A DNA stretch of 64,000 bases, from contig JAFGMI010000036.1 in the NCBI GenBank assembly GCA_016927595.1, positions 1-64,000 on the forward strand. Direction: 5' to 3'. The translations under genes were made by a program, and so were the position numbers. Below, one piece after another: positions 19,107 to 28,598 of the stretch (the first letter of the stretch is position 1; the number at the start of each line of letters is the position of its first letter). The notes beneath the pieces were generated by a model. The model saw only the letters and a list, made by a program, of their open reading frames with translations, was not told the DNA's origin and made no database searches. Source of the DNA: Melioribacteraceae bacterium (lineage in GTDB: Bacteria > Bacteroidota > Ignavibacteria > Ignavibacteriales > Melioribacteraceae).

Positions 19107-19136
19107 TACAGATGCCGGTATATGCCGGCATCTGTA
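19107..19136 (+). other. Strong hairpin between permease genes 2 and 3
   Basis: A perfect 12-base stem (19107-19118 with 19125-19136) closes a 6-base loop; its core is GATGCCGG/CCGGCATC. No T run follows, so it is not a canonical terminator. It starts five bases after the permease 2 stop codon and could be an mRNA stabiliser or processing site, or a partial attenuator. Confidence 0.7.
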
Positions 19137-19171
19137 TACATATCGAATATTTTCCATTTCCGGGGGATAAA

Positions 19172-20395
19172 ATGGAATTATTTAAAGTCGCGCTCAGCTC
19201 GTTAAAGTCCAACAAATTAAGATCCGCTTTAACCATTCTTGGGATTGTTGTAGGCATATTCTCTATTATCTCAACGAGTACAGTAATTCGTATGCTTCAG
19301 AACAGTATAGAGTCGGGAGTTTCACAACTTGGAAAGAATACCTTCCAGATACAGAAATGGGATGTGGTTGTGGGAGGCGGTCACGAAGCAAGGTCGCGCT
19401 ATAGAAATCGCAGAGATATTTCTATTGAAGAATACTATAGATTAAGGGAAGTGCTGAAGGATGCTCAATATATAGGCGCCGAGCAATGGACATTTGCCAG
19501 AACGTTTTCTTACGGTAGTAAAAAGACGAATCCGAATGTTATGTTCTGCGGCTGCACACCCGAAGCTCTCCCTAATAACCAGTGGTATGTCGAATCAGGA
19601 AGGGAGTTCAACTATAATGATGTTGAACATTATCAGAACTATGCTCTGATAGGTATTGATATTGCCAATGCACTGTTCGAGTATGAAGATCCCATAGGAA
19701 AGGAAATTAAAGTCGATAATCATAAACTGAAAGTAATTGGTTTACTTGAAAAGCAGGGAGGACTGTTCGGAATGAGCCGCGATAATTTCGTCCTCATGCC
19801 TATAACCGCATTTCAAAACTTCTACGGTAGAAGAAGCAGAAGTATTAACATAACAGTTTCATCGTTCGACCAGGCATCTTATGATGATACGATTGAGAAA
19901 GCTGTCGGTGCAATGAGGCTGATCCGAAAAGTAAAACCCGGTGAACAAAATGATTTCGGTATTTTCTCGAACCAGAGTATTCTCGAACAGATCGACGGGA
20001 TTACAAGCGGTGTGCGTGTGGGAGCAATAGTCATAGCTGCAATTGCCTTGCTGGCAGCAGGTATCGGAATAATGAATATTATGCTGGTTTCCGTAACTGA
20101 GCGTACTAAGGAGATCGGATTAAGAAAATCAGTAGGTGCCAAAAAGAGTAATATATTAAATCAATTTATAATTGAAGCTGTATCACTTTGTATATTAGGC
20201 GGAGTTTTCGGAATATTACTGGGTTTAGCTGCTGGTAATTTTGCAGGCTCATTTTTAAACGCAGCTGCAGCCTTCCCGATGGACTGGATAAGTATCGGCG
20301 TGGGATTATGCATATTAATAGGAGTTTCATTCGGGACTTATCCTGCGTATAAAGCTGCTAATCTGGATCCGATAGAAGCGCTCAGGTACGATTAA
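19172..20395 (+). CDS. MacB-type ABC permease 3
   Basis: I place the start at the ATG at 19172 (MELFKVALSSLKSNKLRSALT), preceded by GGGGGAT; an upstream ATG at 19112 would put 20 additional residues inside the hairpin sequence. The 407-residue product matches permease 2 along its whole length: LGKNTFQIQKW, KKTNPNVMFCGCTPEAL, GIGIMNIMLVSVTERTKEIG and AANLDPIEALRYD. It is evidently a paralogue from local duplication, with variation concentrated in the periplasmic domain. Confidence 0.93.
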   Translation: MELFKVALSSLKSNKLRSALTILGIVVGIFSIISTSTVIRMLQNSIESGVSQLGKNTFQIQKWDVVVGGGHEARSRYRNRRDISIEEYYRLREVLKDAQYIGAEQWTFARTFSYGSKKTNPNVMFCGCTPEALPNNQWYVESGREFNYNDVEHYQNYALIGIDIANALFEYEDPIGKEIKVDNHKLKVIGLLEKQGGLFGMSRDNFVLMPITAFQNFYGRRSRSINITVSSFDQASYDDTIEKAVGAMRLIRKVKPGEQNDFGIFSNQSILEQIDGITSGVRVGAIVIAAIALLAAGIGIMNIMLVSVTERTKEIGLRKSVGAKKSNILNQFIIEAVSLCILGGVFGILLGLAAGNFAGSFLNAAAAFPMDWISIGVGLCILIGVSFGTYPAYKAANLDPIEALRYD

Positions 20396-20430
20396 TAGGT
20401 ACCATACTGGCAGGCACATCTTTCACTTCA

Positions 20431-20458
20431 TTGCGGGCATAATGGTGATGTCCCGCAA
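20431..20458 (+). other. Weak hairpin in the 176-base gap before permease 4
   Basis: TTGCGGG at 20431-20437 and CCCGCAA at 20452-20458 pair over seven bases around a 14-base loop. No T run follows. The rest of this gap (20396-20571) shows nothing else that I can recognise, apart from AT-rich sequence directly before the ATG that may hold an internal promoter. Confidence 0.35.
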
Positions 20459-20571
20459 GTAAACACATTCATGATCAACGAATTATTTTTAAGAATTCCT
20501 GTCGACTGATTTCAACTTTCGAAATGATTACTTATATTTAAAAAGACATATAAGTTTTTTTATGGTGCCAA

Positions 20572-21804
20572 ATGAACATCATCGAAATATTTAAAGTATC
20601 ATTCCAGTCTCTGCATTCTAATAAATTACGGTCATCTTTAACAATGCTGGGAATAATTGTAGGTATATTCTCCATTATAGCTGTGAGTACGGTAATTTCA
20701 ATGCTTCAAACAAGTATTGAAGAAGGGATTTCATTTTTCGGTAAAAATACATTTCAAATTCAAAAATGGCCTGCAGTAAGGAGCGGCGACCGTTCCGATT
20801 GGCATAAGTACCGCAACAGAAAAAATATAACTTTCGATGATTATACAGATTTACAGGGTAAGCTGGTTAATGCTAAAGCTATGGCTGCCGAAATGTCGCG
20901 CTGGGGAAGAACGCTGAGATACGGCAGCGAGAAGACAAATCCGAATGTTGGTCTTCAGGGTGTTACGCCCGAGGCATTTATAACGAGAGATTGGAATGTT
21001 GAACGCGGGAGAGCAATAAATCAACAGGATATCAATCGTAATTCAAAGGTTATTATACTGGGTCAGGATATTGTAAATACTCTGTTCAAGAATGTGAACC
21101 CTATCGGACAGGAAGTATGGGTTGATAAGTACAAACTTCGCATCATCGGTGTGTTGGAAAAAGAAGGTGATATTTTCGGTCAGAGTCTGGATAATTTCGC
21201 CATAATCCCTTTGACAACTTATATGAATTTTTACGGCGACAGAAGAAGAAGTTTAAGTATATCGGTTATGACTTATTCTAAGGAAGATTATGATGATATT
21301 ATGCTTAAAGCTGAAGGATTTATGCGTACCATCAGAAAAGTTCCTCCGGGAGAGGAAAACGATTTTGAAATGGTATCCAATGAGTCTATACTCGGACAGA
21401 TTAACGATATAACGTTTGGAATCCGAACGGGAGCATTTGTTATAGCCGGTATAGCACTTTTAGCTGCAGGCGTTGGAATAATGAACATTATGCTTGTATC
21501 AGTTACGGAAAGAACAAAGGAAATCGGAATCCGGAAATCTATTGGTGCTAAAAAGAAAAATGTCCTTGCTCAGTTCCTGATCGAAGCAATCACCTTATGT
21601 CTGCTCGGAGGTGCGGTTGGTATTGTCCTCGGTGTAATGACCGGGAATTTTGTCGGGTCGTTTCTGAATGCAAAAGCGGTTGTTCCGCTGGATTGGGTTG
21701 GTATCGGAGTGACAATCTGCGTTTTAATCGGTGTGACTTTCGGAACCTATCCGGCTTATAAGGCCGCAAACCTTGATCCGATCGAAGCACTCAGATACGA
21801 ATAA
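20572..21804 (+). CDS. MacB-type ABC permease 4
   Basis: A 410-residue paralogue of permeases 2 and 3: LHSNKLRSSLTMLGIIVGIFSII at the first helix (shown here in part as LRSSLTMLGIIVGIFS), KTNPNVGLQGVTPEAF in the periplasmic domain, GVGIMNIMLVSVTERTKEIG before the last helices and AANLDPIEALRYE at the end. The Cys of the GCTPEA motif in permeases 2 and 3 is Val here. It sits 176 bases after permease 3, so it could be expressed separately. It is the last of the permease run and is followed by a 108-base gap. Confidence 0.93.
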   Translation: MNIIEIFKVSFQSLHSNKLRSSLTMLGIIVGIFSIIAVSTVISMLQTSIEEGISFFGKNTFQIQKWPAVRSGDRSDWHKYRNRKNITFDDYTDLQGKLVNAKAMAAEMSRWGRTLRYGSEKTNPNVGLQGVTPEAFITRDWNVERGRAINQQDINRNSKVIILGQDIVNTLFKNVNPIGQEVWVDKYKLRIIGVLEKEGDIFGQSLDNFAIIPLTTYMNFYGDRRRSLSISVMTYSKEDYDDIMLKAEGFMRTIRKVPPGEENDFEMVSNESILGQINDITFGIRTGAFVIAGIALLAAGVGIMNIMLVSVTERTKEIGIRKSIGAKKKNVLAQFLIEAITLCLLGGAVGIVLGVMTGNFVGSFLNAKAVVPLDWVGIGVTICVLIGVTFGTYPAYKAANLDPIEALRYE

Positions 21805-21912
21805 TAGATTCAATAAAAATAACCTTGCAATAGTTGATTGTTAAAAATACATTTATGATTTAAATGATCAATTAATACAAGGATATTTCCTTCGATTAAC
21901 TCGTCTTTTAAT

Positions 21913-24900
21913 TTGAACAGAATACTTTCGCATTTATTACTGATGCTTCTCGTGAATTCGCTTTTATATTCGCAGGATAGCCTGTACCATATCACTGCAA
22001 CTGATACTTTAATAATAAAAGTTGATAATCAGTACAATCTGAAATCGACTAACATTGTACCCTTTACGGAGGAAATTGCAATTGGTACAATCAGATTATC
22101 AACAGAAGAGTATATATTTAATTACCGTCTCGCATCATTTTCTTTGTCAGATCCCGTAAAGTATGCTTTATTCGATACAATCTTTGTGAAATATAAAACC
22201 GTACTTACAAGCCTGAGAAAGGAATATAAACGCCGTTCACTGATTAGAATAGTGGATAAAGAATTCCCCGACAGCATTCGTGTAATTAAAACGGAGTACT
22301 CTCCACTAACATCTGAATCGATCTTCGGTAAAGAAATTCAGCGAAGCGGATCGATTATAAGGGGATTTACTTTTGGATCAAATAAGGACTTCAGTTTAGA
22401 CAGCGGGTTAAGACTACAGTTGTCGGGGAAACTTGCCGAAGACATAGATATTGTTGCTGCGCTGTCCGATGAGAATACTCCCATTCAGCCCGAGGGAAAT
22501 ACTGAAACTCTCGAAGAACTTGATAAAGTCTTTATTCAGGTGAATCATACAAATGCATCAGGGACTTTCGGTGACTATGATTTGAGTAACGCTACTGGTG
22601 AATTCGGTAAAGTAAGCAGAAAGCTCCAGGGTTTGAAAACGGAATTTAAATTTAAGGATTATTCCGGAACGTTCGCTGTTGCAGGTTCAAGAGGAAAATT
22701 TAATTCGATCCAGTTCAACGGCGATGACGGCAATCAGGGACCTTACCGCTTAAACGGAATAAATAATGAGCGTGACATTATTGTGGTAGCGGGGAGTGAA
22801 AGAGTTTATCTGGACGGAGAGGAAATGAAAAGAGGTGAGAATAAAGATTATATAATTGAATATGCAAATGCTGAACTGACTTTTACACCCAACAGGTTAA
22901 TAACCTCCGCCAGCAGAATCATAGTTGATTTTGAATACTCCGACAGACAATATGAAAGAAACTTTATTGGCGGTAGTTTTAATGGTACATTATGGAATAA
23001 CAGGCTGAATGTAGGTGTATCTTTTTACAGGGAGAGTGATGATGAAAATAATCCGGTTGATTTATCGCTTTCTGAATACGATAAACTTTTATTGAAAACC
23101 GCGGGCGACGACAGGGAACTGGCTGCCCGTGACGGCGCAACTGTTGTCAGTCCTGATTCAACCGGTGCAAGCAAAGGAGTGTACACAAAGATTGATACAG
23201 TAATAGACGGAAAGAACTATACGTATTACAAATATATGCCGGGTGAACCTTTGGCAATCTATAATGTTACTTTCAGTTATTTAGGTCCGGGTAAAGGTGA
23301 TTATATAAGTGAGAGCACAGGTAGATATAAGTTTATCGGGATTAACAAGGGCAGCTACCTTCCTGTAAAATATATACCGCTTGCTCAATCCAAACAGCAT
23401 GGGAATGTGATGATTAAAGGAGAAATATTTAAAGACCTTAATCTGACTTTTGAAGTTGCAGGAAGTGAGTGGGATAAAAATAAATTGTCGGATATGGATG
23501 ATGATGATAATTTCGGTTTCTCGAGAAATTTAAGTTTATCTTTCTTGAAAAATAATTTCAATTTCGGGCTTGGCGAATTCAAAAATATAAATATTTCTGT
23601 AAGGGACAGATATGTTGATAAAAGATTTACATCACTCGACCGCTACAATGAAGTTGAATTCGAAAGATATTATAACACAGGTACTATTGCGATAACTGAC
23701 GAATATCTGACTGAAGCCGCCGTTAATATTTCACCTGTCAGTGAAATCCTTTTCAGCTCACTCTATGGTCACTTGAAAAGGAACGGTCAAATAGCATCGG
23801 ATAGATATAATGCCAGACTAGTTGTCAATAATTTTCATAATTTATCAATGGAATACAACTTTGATTATGTGAGTTCGAACACGGGGAATTTTAAGACAAA
23901 TTGGGATAAACAAAACGGATTTTTAAAATATAACTTCAGCAATCTTGTTCCCGGTGTTTTTTACTTATATGAGTCCAGAAAAGATTACAGTCCGGAGAGT
24001 GATTCCCTTCTCACTGGAAGTCTTAGATATCTGGAAATAGGCCCGACGCTTGATCTATTAAATTATTATGGCTTTAAACTGAGTGCGAGTTATACCTTGA
24101 GGGAAGAGTCATCCCCGCTCGCCGGAAAGATGGTTAATGAATCCCACGCAGAATCTCAGACTTATTCGATAGTTTATAACGGGATAAAAGGAATAAATTC
24201 AAGTGTTGATTTAGCACTCAGGAATAAAGAATATACCGCCAGATTTCGTGAACTTGGATTTGTAAATTCAAAAACTGCACTATTAAAATCGAAAACAAGG
24301 ATTAATTCTGCCGATGATTTTGTGAAGGGACAACTTTATTACGAGGCATCAACTCAAAAAACTGCCCGGCTTGAAAAAGTATTCATACGTGTTCAGCAGG
24401 GAACCGGAAATTATGTCTACCTGGGTGATTTAAATGATAACGGAATATCTGAAGAAGAGGAATTTGAACCTACCTTTTTCGAGGGAGATTACATACTTAC
24501 AACAATACCGACTGACGAACTCTTCCCGGTGATTGATTTGAAATTCAACACGAATTGGTTGCTGGAATTTAACAGGTATTTCAGGGGCAACTCATTACCT
24601 GAAAATATTTTAAAGGTTATTTCAACTGAAACAACTTATCGCGTGGAAGAAAAAAACAAGAATGAAAATGTTGAAGACATTTACCTTTTGCGCTTCAGTA
24701 AGTTTCTTAACGAAGAGTATACAATCAGCGGGTTCAACTTTTTCGAACATGATTTTAACTTGTTCAAAAATAACGAGGACATTTCGATGCGGCTGAGATT
24801 TACCGAAAGGAATAATCTTACCCAGTACAGCGGCGGACAGGAAAAAGGTTATTTTAATGAAAAATCATTTCGGTTGAACGTAAGACTTATCGAGGCAATT

Positions 24901-25374
24901 AATAATCTTACCGAGTATTCCGTTAAACGCGAAAATGTAAGCGCACCGGTAAATTTAAACAGATCAAGGAATGTTCTTGAGAGTACTTTAACTACTGAAT
25001 TTTCGTACAGACCGGTCAGAAATCTGGAAATTGGTTTTAGAGTCAGTACAGGGGAAATTACCGATGTTTATCCTACAGAGCCAACTCGTATTAACCAGAA
25101 CTCCCAATTGCTCAGATTAACAATATCATTCACGGGCAGAGGAAGAATTCGTTTCGAAGCAGAGCGTGTTGAACTGGTTGCAAAAAACACCGGGAATATT
25201 ATCCCTTTCGAAATTACAAGGGGAAATGTACTTGGTAAGAATTATATTTGGAGATCTAATATTGATTACAGGATATCCACTAATCTGCAGACTACGTTGA
25301 CATATTTTGGCAGGAAGCTGGGGCAGGGTGATGCGATACATTCGCTTCGGGCTGAAGCCAGAGCATTTTTTTAA
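21913..25374 (+). CDS. Very large outer-membrane or surface protein, partly SprA-like motifs
   Basis: I do not recognise a named family with certainty. The 1153-residue protein begins at a TTG with a signal peptide (MNRILSHLLLMLLVNSLLYS). Residues ~115-190 include GSIIRGFTFGSNKDFSLDSGLRL, here in parts, then a segment with VVAGSERVYLDGEEMKRGE and DYIIEYANAELTFTPNR (near 295-330), which resembles repeats in the gliding/T9SS translocon protein SprA and in other large Bacteroidota/Chlorobiota surface proteins. The remaining ~800 residues alternate hydrophobic and polar residues, with many aromatic-ended strands, and end in AEARAFF, a terminal Phe typical of outer-membrane beta-barrels. SprA is about twice as long, so identity with it is doubtful. 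No T9SS sorting domain is seen. Confidence 0.75.
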   Translation: MNRILSHLLLMLLVNSLLYSQDSLYHITATDTLIIKVDNQYNLKSTNIVPFTEEIAIGTIRLSTEEYIFNYRLASFSLSDPVKYALFDTIFVKYKTVLTSLRKEYKRRSLIRIVDKEFPDSIRVIKTEYSPLTSESIFGKEIQRSGSIIRGFTFGSNKDFSLDSGLRLQLSGKLAEDIDIVAALSDENTPIQPEGNTETLEELDKVFIQVNHTNASGTFGDYDLSNATGEFGKVSRKLQGLKTEFKFKDYSGTFAVAGSRGKFNSIQFNGDDGNQGPYRLNGINNERDIIVVAGSERVYLDGEEMKRGENKDYIIEYANAELTFTPNRLITSASRIIVDFEYSDRQYERNFIGGSFNGTLWNNRLNVGVSFYRESDDENNPVDLSLSEYDKLLLKTAGDDRELAARDGATVVSPDSTGASKGVYTKIDTVIDGKNYTYYKYMPGEPLAIYNVTFSYLGPGKGDYISESTGRYKFIGINKGSYLPVKYIPLAQSKQHGNVMIKGEIFKDLNLTFEVAGSEWDKNKLSDMDDDDNFGFSRNLSLSFLKNNFNFGLGEFKNINISVRDRYVDKRFTSLDRYNEVEFERYYNTGTIAITDEYLTEAAVNISPVSEILFSSLYGHLKRNGQIASDRYNARLVVNNFHNLSMEYNFDYVSSNTGNFKTNWDKQNGFLKYNFSNLVPGVFYLYESRKDYSPESDSLLTGSLRYLEIGPTLDLLNYYGFKLSASYTLREESSPLAGKMVNESHAESQTYSIVYNGIKGINSSVDLALRNKEYTARFRELGFVNSKTALLKSKTRINSADDFVKGQLYYEASTQKTARLEKVFIRVQQGTGNYVYLGDLNDNGISEEEEFEPTFFEGDYILTTIPTDELFPVIDLKFNTNWLLEFNRYFRGNSLPENILKVISTETTYRVEEKNKNENVEDIYLLRFSKFLNEEYTISGFNFFEHDFNLFKNNEDISMRLRFTERNNLTQYSGGQEKGYFNEKSFRLNVRLIEAINNLTEYSVKRENVSAPVNLNRSRNVLESTLTTEFSYRPVRNLEIGFRVSTGEITDVYPTEPTRINQNSQLLRLTISFTGRGRIRFEAERVELVAKNTGNIIPFEITRGNVLGKNYIWRSNIDYRISTNLQTTLTYFGRKLGQGDAIHSLRAEARAFF

Positions 25375-25394
25375 TAAGAATAATCGGGTTTGGA

Positions 25395-25874
25395 ATGAAT
25401 ATAGTATCCAACATGGTCGAAGTTCATATTTTCAGGCAAACAAAAACCGGTATCGAGTTTCTTCTTCTTAAAAGATCCGAGGATGAAATTTATCCCGGTT
25501 TGTGGCAGATGGTAACAGGCTCGGTTAAGGATGGTGAAAATGCTTATGCCGCAGCTTTCAGGGAGTTGAAAGAAGAAACAGGACTACTTCCAGTTGGATT
25601 CTGGGTAGTACCTAATGTTAATTCGTTTTATTCACCCGACAATGATTCCGTATATCTGATTCCGGTATTTGCCGCGCTTGTGGTTGATCCCTGCAAAGTA
25701 ATTATTTCAGACGAACATTCAGAGTACAAGTGGCTCGATCCCGATGAAGCTAAAAAATTACTTGCCTGGACCGGACAGAGAGAATCTGTAGACATCATTT
25801 GTAATTATTTTCTGAATGAAAAAAGTAAGCTGGAATTTGTTGACTTAACCGACCGTATTCGTATTAATGTGTAA
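25395..25874 (+). CDS. NUDIX hydrolase
   Basis: The 159-residue protein contains a full NUDIX box at about residues 42-64: G at GSVKDGE, then RELKEETGL with the metal-binding Glu residues. NUDIX enzymes cleave nucleoside diphosphates linked to another moiety. LLLKRSEDEIYPGLWQMVTGSV resembles NudB-like dihydroneopterin-triphosphate or dATP pyrophosphohydrolases, so a role in folate precursor synthesis or nucleotide cleaning is possible, but specificity cannot be set from sequence alone. It is a stand-alone gene 20 bases after the large surface protein gene. Confidence 0.9.
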   Translation: MNIVSNMVEVHIFRQTKTGIEFLLLKRSEDEIYPGLWQMVTGSVKDGENAYAAAFRELKEETGLLPVGFWVVPNVNSFYSPDNDSVYLIPVFAALVVDPCKVIISDEHSEYKWLDPDEAKKLLAWTGQRESVDIICNYFLNEKSKLEFVDLTDRIRINV

Positions 25875-25934
25875 TAGATTTTCTGCTTATTATTATCGAT
25901 TTTTACAAACACAATTAAATTATCCGAGGTTACA

Positions 25935-26840
25935 GTGTCTTTACTTGTAGTTGGTTCAGTGGCATACGACAGCATAGAAACGCCCTTTGATAAAATAAAC
26001 GATGCACTAGGCGGCTCGGCAACCTATATTTCGTTGGCAGCAAGTTATTTTACGGCACCCGTTAATCTTGTCGGTGTTGTCGGTAATGACTTCAAACCTG
26101 AGCATACAAAAATATTGGAAGATCATGATATCGATCTTACAGGTCTTGAAAGGATTGAAGACGGTAAAACATTCAGATGGGGAGGAAAATATCATTACGA
26201 TTTGAATGTGCGCGATACACTTTTTACAGATCTTAATGTGTTTGAGAATTTTAAACCTAAGATACCTGAAAAATGGAAAAAAGCATCTTTCATTGTGCTA
26301 GGCAATATCATGCCGTCTTTGCAATCACTCGTGCTCGATCAGCTTGAAAAACCAAGGTTTGTTTTGTGCGACACAATGAACCTATGGATTAATAACACAA
26401 AGGAGGATCTGCTGGATGTTATGAAAAGAGTTGATGTTCTTATAATTAATGATTCCGAAGCAAGACTTCTTACTGACGAACCTAACCTGATTAAGGCTGC
26501 CCGGCGTATACTTCAGATGGGACCAGAATACTTGATCATAAAGAAAGGCGAACACGGTGCTCTTTTATTTGGGGATAACTCAATCTTTTCTGCACCGGCA
26601 TATCCTTTGGAAAATATTTTTGATCCTACTGGCGCGGGCGATACATTTGCAGGAGGTTTTGCAGGATACCTTCATAAGACACAGGATTTGTCTTTCGAAA
26701 ATCTGAAGAAAGCTGTTATTTACGGCAGCACTATGGCGTCTTTCAGCGTTGAAAAATTTAGTACAAAAGCGCTTGAAGGATTATCAAACCTGGAAATTCA
26801 TGACAGATTTATAGAATTCCGCGAACTATCAAATTTTTAG
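25935..26840 (+). CDS. PfkB-family carbohydrate/nucleoside kinase
   Basis: A 301-residue ribokinase-fold kinase, starting at GTG after CCGAGG. The N-terminal GGSATYISLAASYF is the first PfkB signature region, and the C-terminal DPTGAGDTFAGGFAGYL contains the anion hole and catalytic Asp. Its stop codon is two bases before mtnA, which implies cotranscription. A link to methylthioribose, 5-deoxyribose or adenosine salvage is therefore attractive, because MtnA needs a 1-phosphorylated sugar; canonical MtnK belongs to a different fold, so this is inference. Alternatives are adenosine kinase or a general sugar kinase. Confidence 0.9.
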   Translation: MSLLVVGSVAYDSIETPFDKINDALGGSATYISLAASYFTAPVNLVGVVGNDFKPEHTKILEDHDIDLTGLERIEDGKTFRWGGKYHYDLNVRDTLFTDLNVFENFKPKIPEKWKKASFIVLGNIMPSLQSLVLDQLEKPRFVLCDTMNLWINNTKEDLLDVMKRVDVLIINDSEARLLTDEPNLIKAARRILQMGPEYLIIKKGEHGALLFGDNSIFSAPAYPLENIFDPTGAGDTFAGGFAGYLHKTQDLSFENLKKAVIYGSTMASFSVEKFSTKALEGLSNLEIHDRFIEFRELSNF

Positions 26841-26841
26841 T

Positions 26842-27843
26842 ATGCGCAAAATTAAAAATCTTGAATACAGCGACGGTAAAATATTGTTACTGGATCAGAC
26901 CAGACTCCCGTTGAGGGAAGAATACATTGTAACTGATGATTACGAAAGGATTGCCGAAGCTATTGAAAAACTTGAAATAAGAGGAGCTCCTGCTATCGGA
27001 CTGGCTGCTGCTTTTGCTTGCGCCCTTTCGCTCAGAAATATAGAACAGAATCATGAATCAGAATTTCGTAAAGCAGTGGAAAGATTAAGAAAGACAAGAC
27101 CAACTGCAGTTAATCTTTTCTGGGCATTGGATAGAATGGAAAATAAATTCAGAAAATGCACAGAAATCGAAAATGTTTATGAGTCATTGATTGAAGAAGC
27201 AGAGCAAATATTCGAGGAAGACAGACAGATGTGCGAGAGAATCGCCGGTAACGGTCTTCAGTTATTTTCAAAAGTATCAAGAGTACTTACGCATTGCAAC
27301 ACAGGTGCGTTGGTAAGCGGTGGCGGCGGTACGGCGTTTTATATAATTCAAAAAGCGTTTGAAAGCGGATTAGTTGATCATGTTTATGCTGACGAAACGC
27401 GTCCGCTTCTCCAGGGTTCCAGATTAACCGCCTATGAACTGGATAAATCAGGTATACCTTTCTCCATTATAACAGATTCTTCAGCAGCTTTTGTAATGAA
27501 ATATGTAGGAATCGATTTAATTGTTGTCGGTGCCGATAGAATAGCGCTGAACGGTGATACTGCCAATAAAATCGGCACGTATAATCTCGCTGTGTTAGCA
27601 AAATATCATAATGTGCCTTTTTATATTGCCGCTCCGTCATCGACTATTGATAAAAACTGCTTCAATGGAAATTCAATTGATATCGAATTCCGAAGCGGTG
27701 ATGAAATACGCACAATAAACGGACACCTGGTAACCAGACCCGATTTTAATGCTTACTCACCGGCATTCGACATCACTCCGAATGAACTTATAAGCGGTAT
27801 AATAACTGAGGAAAATCTTTTTAAGCCACCATATAAATTTTAA
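26842..27843 (+). CDS. mtnA: S-methyl-5-thioribose-1-phosphate isomerase (MtnA)
   Basis: The enzyme converts methylthioribose 1-phosphate to methylthioribulose 1-phosphate in methionine salvage; relatives act on ribose 1,5-bisphosphate or are eIF2B-like. The 333 residues fit MtnA. EIRGAPAIGLAAAFACAL marks the N-terminal domain; HCNTGALVSGG holds the catalytic Cys; VVGADRIALNGDTANKIGTYNLA, seen here in parts as GADRIALNGDTANKIGT, holds the catalytic Asp; YIAAPSSTID is the phosphate site. No other mtn gene lies in the window, so whether the full methionine cycle exists or only a 5-deoxyribose-type shunt is open. Directly followed by recO with no gap. Confidence 0.92.
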   Translation: MRKIKNLEYSDGKILLLDQTRLPLREEYIVTDDYERIAEAIEKLEIRGAPAIGLAAAFACALSLRNIEQNHESEFRKAVERLRKTRPTAVNLFWALDRMENKFRKCTEIENVYESLIEEAEQIFEEDRQMCERIAGNGLQLFSKVSRVLTHCNTGALVSGGGGTAFYIIQKAFESGLVDHVYADETRPLLQGSRLTAYELDKSGIPFSIITDSSAAFVMKYVGIDLIVVGADRIALNGDTANKIGTYNLAVLAKYHNVPFYIAAPSSTIDKNCFNGNSIDIEFRSGDEIRTINGHLVTRPDFNAYSPAFDITPNELISGIITEENLFKPPYKF

Positions 27844-28584
27844 ATGACCGAAATAATTAAAACTGATGCTGTGGTTCTCAAAAAAATTAACCATGGGGAG
27901 TCGAGCAGAATTGTAAGTCTTTATTCCAGGGAGCGTGGTAAAATATCGGTGATAGCAAAGGGTATCAGGTCGCCAAAATCTAAATTAAATACCAGGCTGG
28001 AAATATTTAATCATGTTGAATGCGTTATTTATACAAAAGATAGCAGAGATATACAGGTTGTCACGGAAGCGTCCACTCTAAAATCATTCAACTTTCTTTT
28101 GGAGGACCTCGATAAATATAAATTCGCTTCTGCTGTTCTTGAACTGTACATCGGTTTGCTTCATGAAAACGAAAAGAATGAAAGGCTTTTCAGGGGTCTT
28201 GTCAAAATACTTTCACTTATTAATGAAAGTGATAGATATCCGGGGGCTATCTTTGCCAGCTTTATGATATTTTTTATTGAAGAAGCCGGCTACAGGATTG
28301 AATTGGGAAAATGCAGTGGCTGTGGCAAAAATCTCTCAAGGGGTGATGCTGCTGTATACAGTTACACTGAGGGATTTTTCTGCACAGATTGCGGCAGGGA
28401 CCATCTTATTTCTTTTAATTTCAATGAGGAACTTTTCAACTTACTATTTTGTCTAAGCAGTAAAAAAAACGATATAGAATTCAGTAAAAAAGATATCGAT
28501 TACGTAATCACGTTCCTTGAAAAACATTTATCGTATCATATTGAAGAATTTAAAGGTTTAAATTCATTAAAAATTTTCAGATAA
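27844..28584 (+). CDS. recO: DNA repair protein RecO
   Basis: RecO binds single-stranded DNA and SSB and, with RecR, loads RecA in the RecFOR gap-repair pathway. The 246-residue protein has the N-terminal OB fold (TDAVVLKKINHGESSRIVSLYSRERGKISVIAKGIR, seen as ESSRIVSLYSRERGKISVIA) and a C-terminal helical domain with a four-Cys zinc site, CSGCG near residue 157 and CTDCG near 181. Its ATG directly follows the mtnA stop codon. Confidence 0.93.
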   Translation: MTEIIKTDAVVLKKINHGESSRIVSLYSRERGKISVIAKGIRSPKSKLNTRLEIFNHVECVIYTKDSRDIQVVTEASTLKSFNFLLEDLDKYKFASAVLELYIGLLHENEKNERLFRGLVKILSLINESDRYPGAIFASFMIFFIEEAGYRIELGKCSGCGKNLSRGDAAVYSYTEGFFCTDCGRDHLISFNFNEELFNLLFCLSSKKNDIEFSKKDIDYVITFLEKHLSYHIEEFKGLNSLKIFR

Positions 28585-28598
28585 AAACAGGTGTAATT

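Noticed and set aside
17864-21804. Possibility that the repeated permeases are an assembly error
   Set aside because: The copies differ throughout, including the periplasmic domains and the gaps between genes, so they are real paralogues and not a duplicated read segment.
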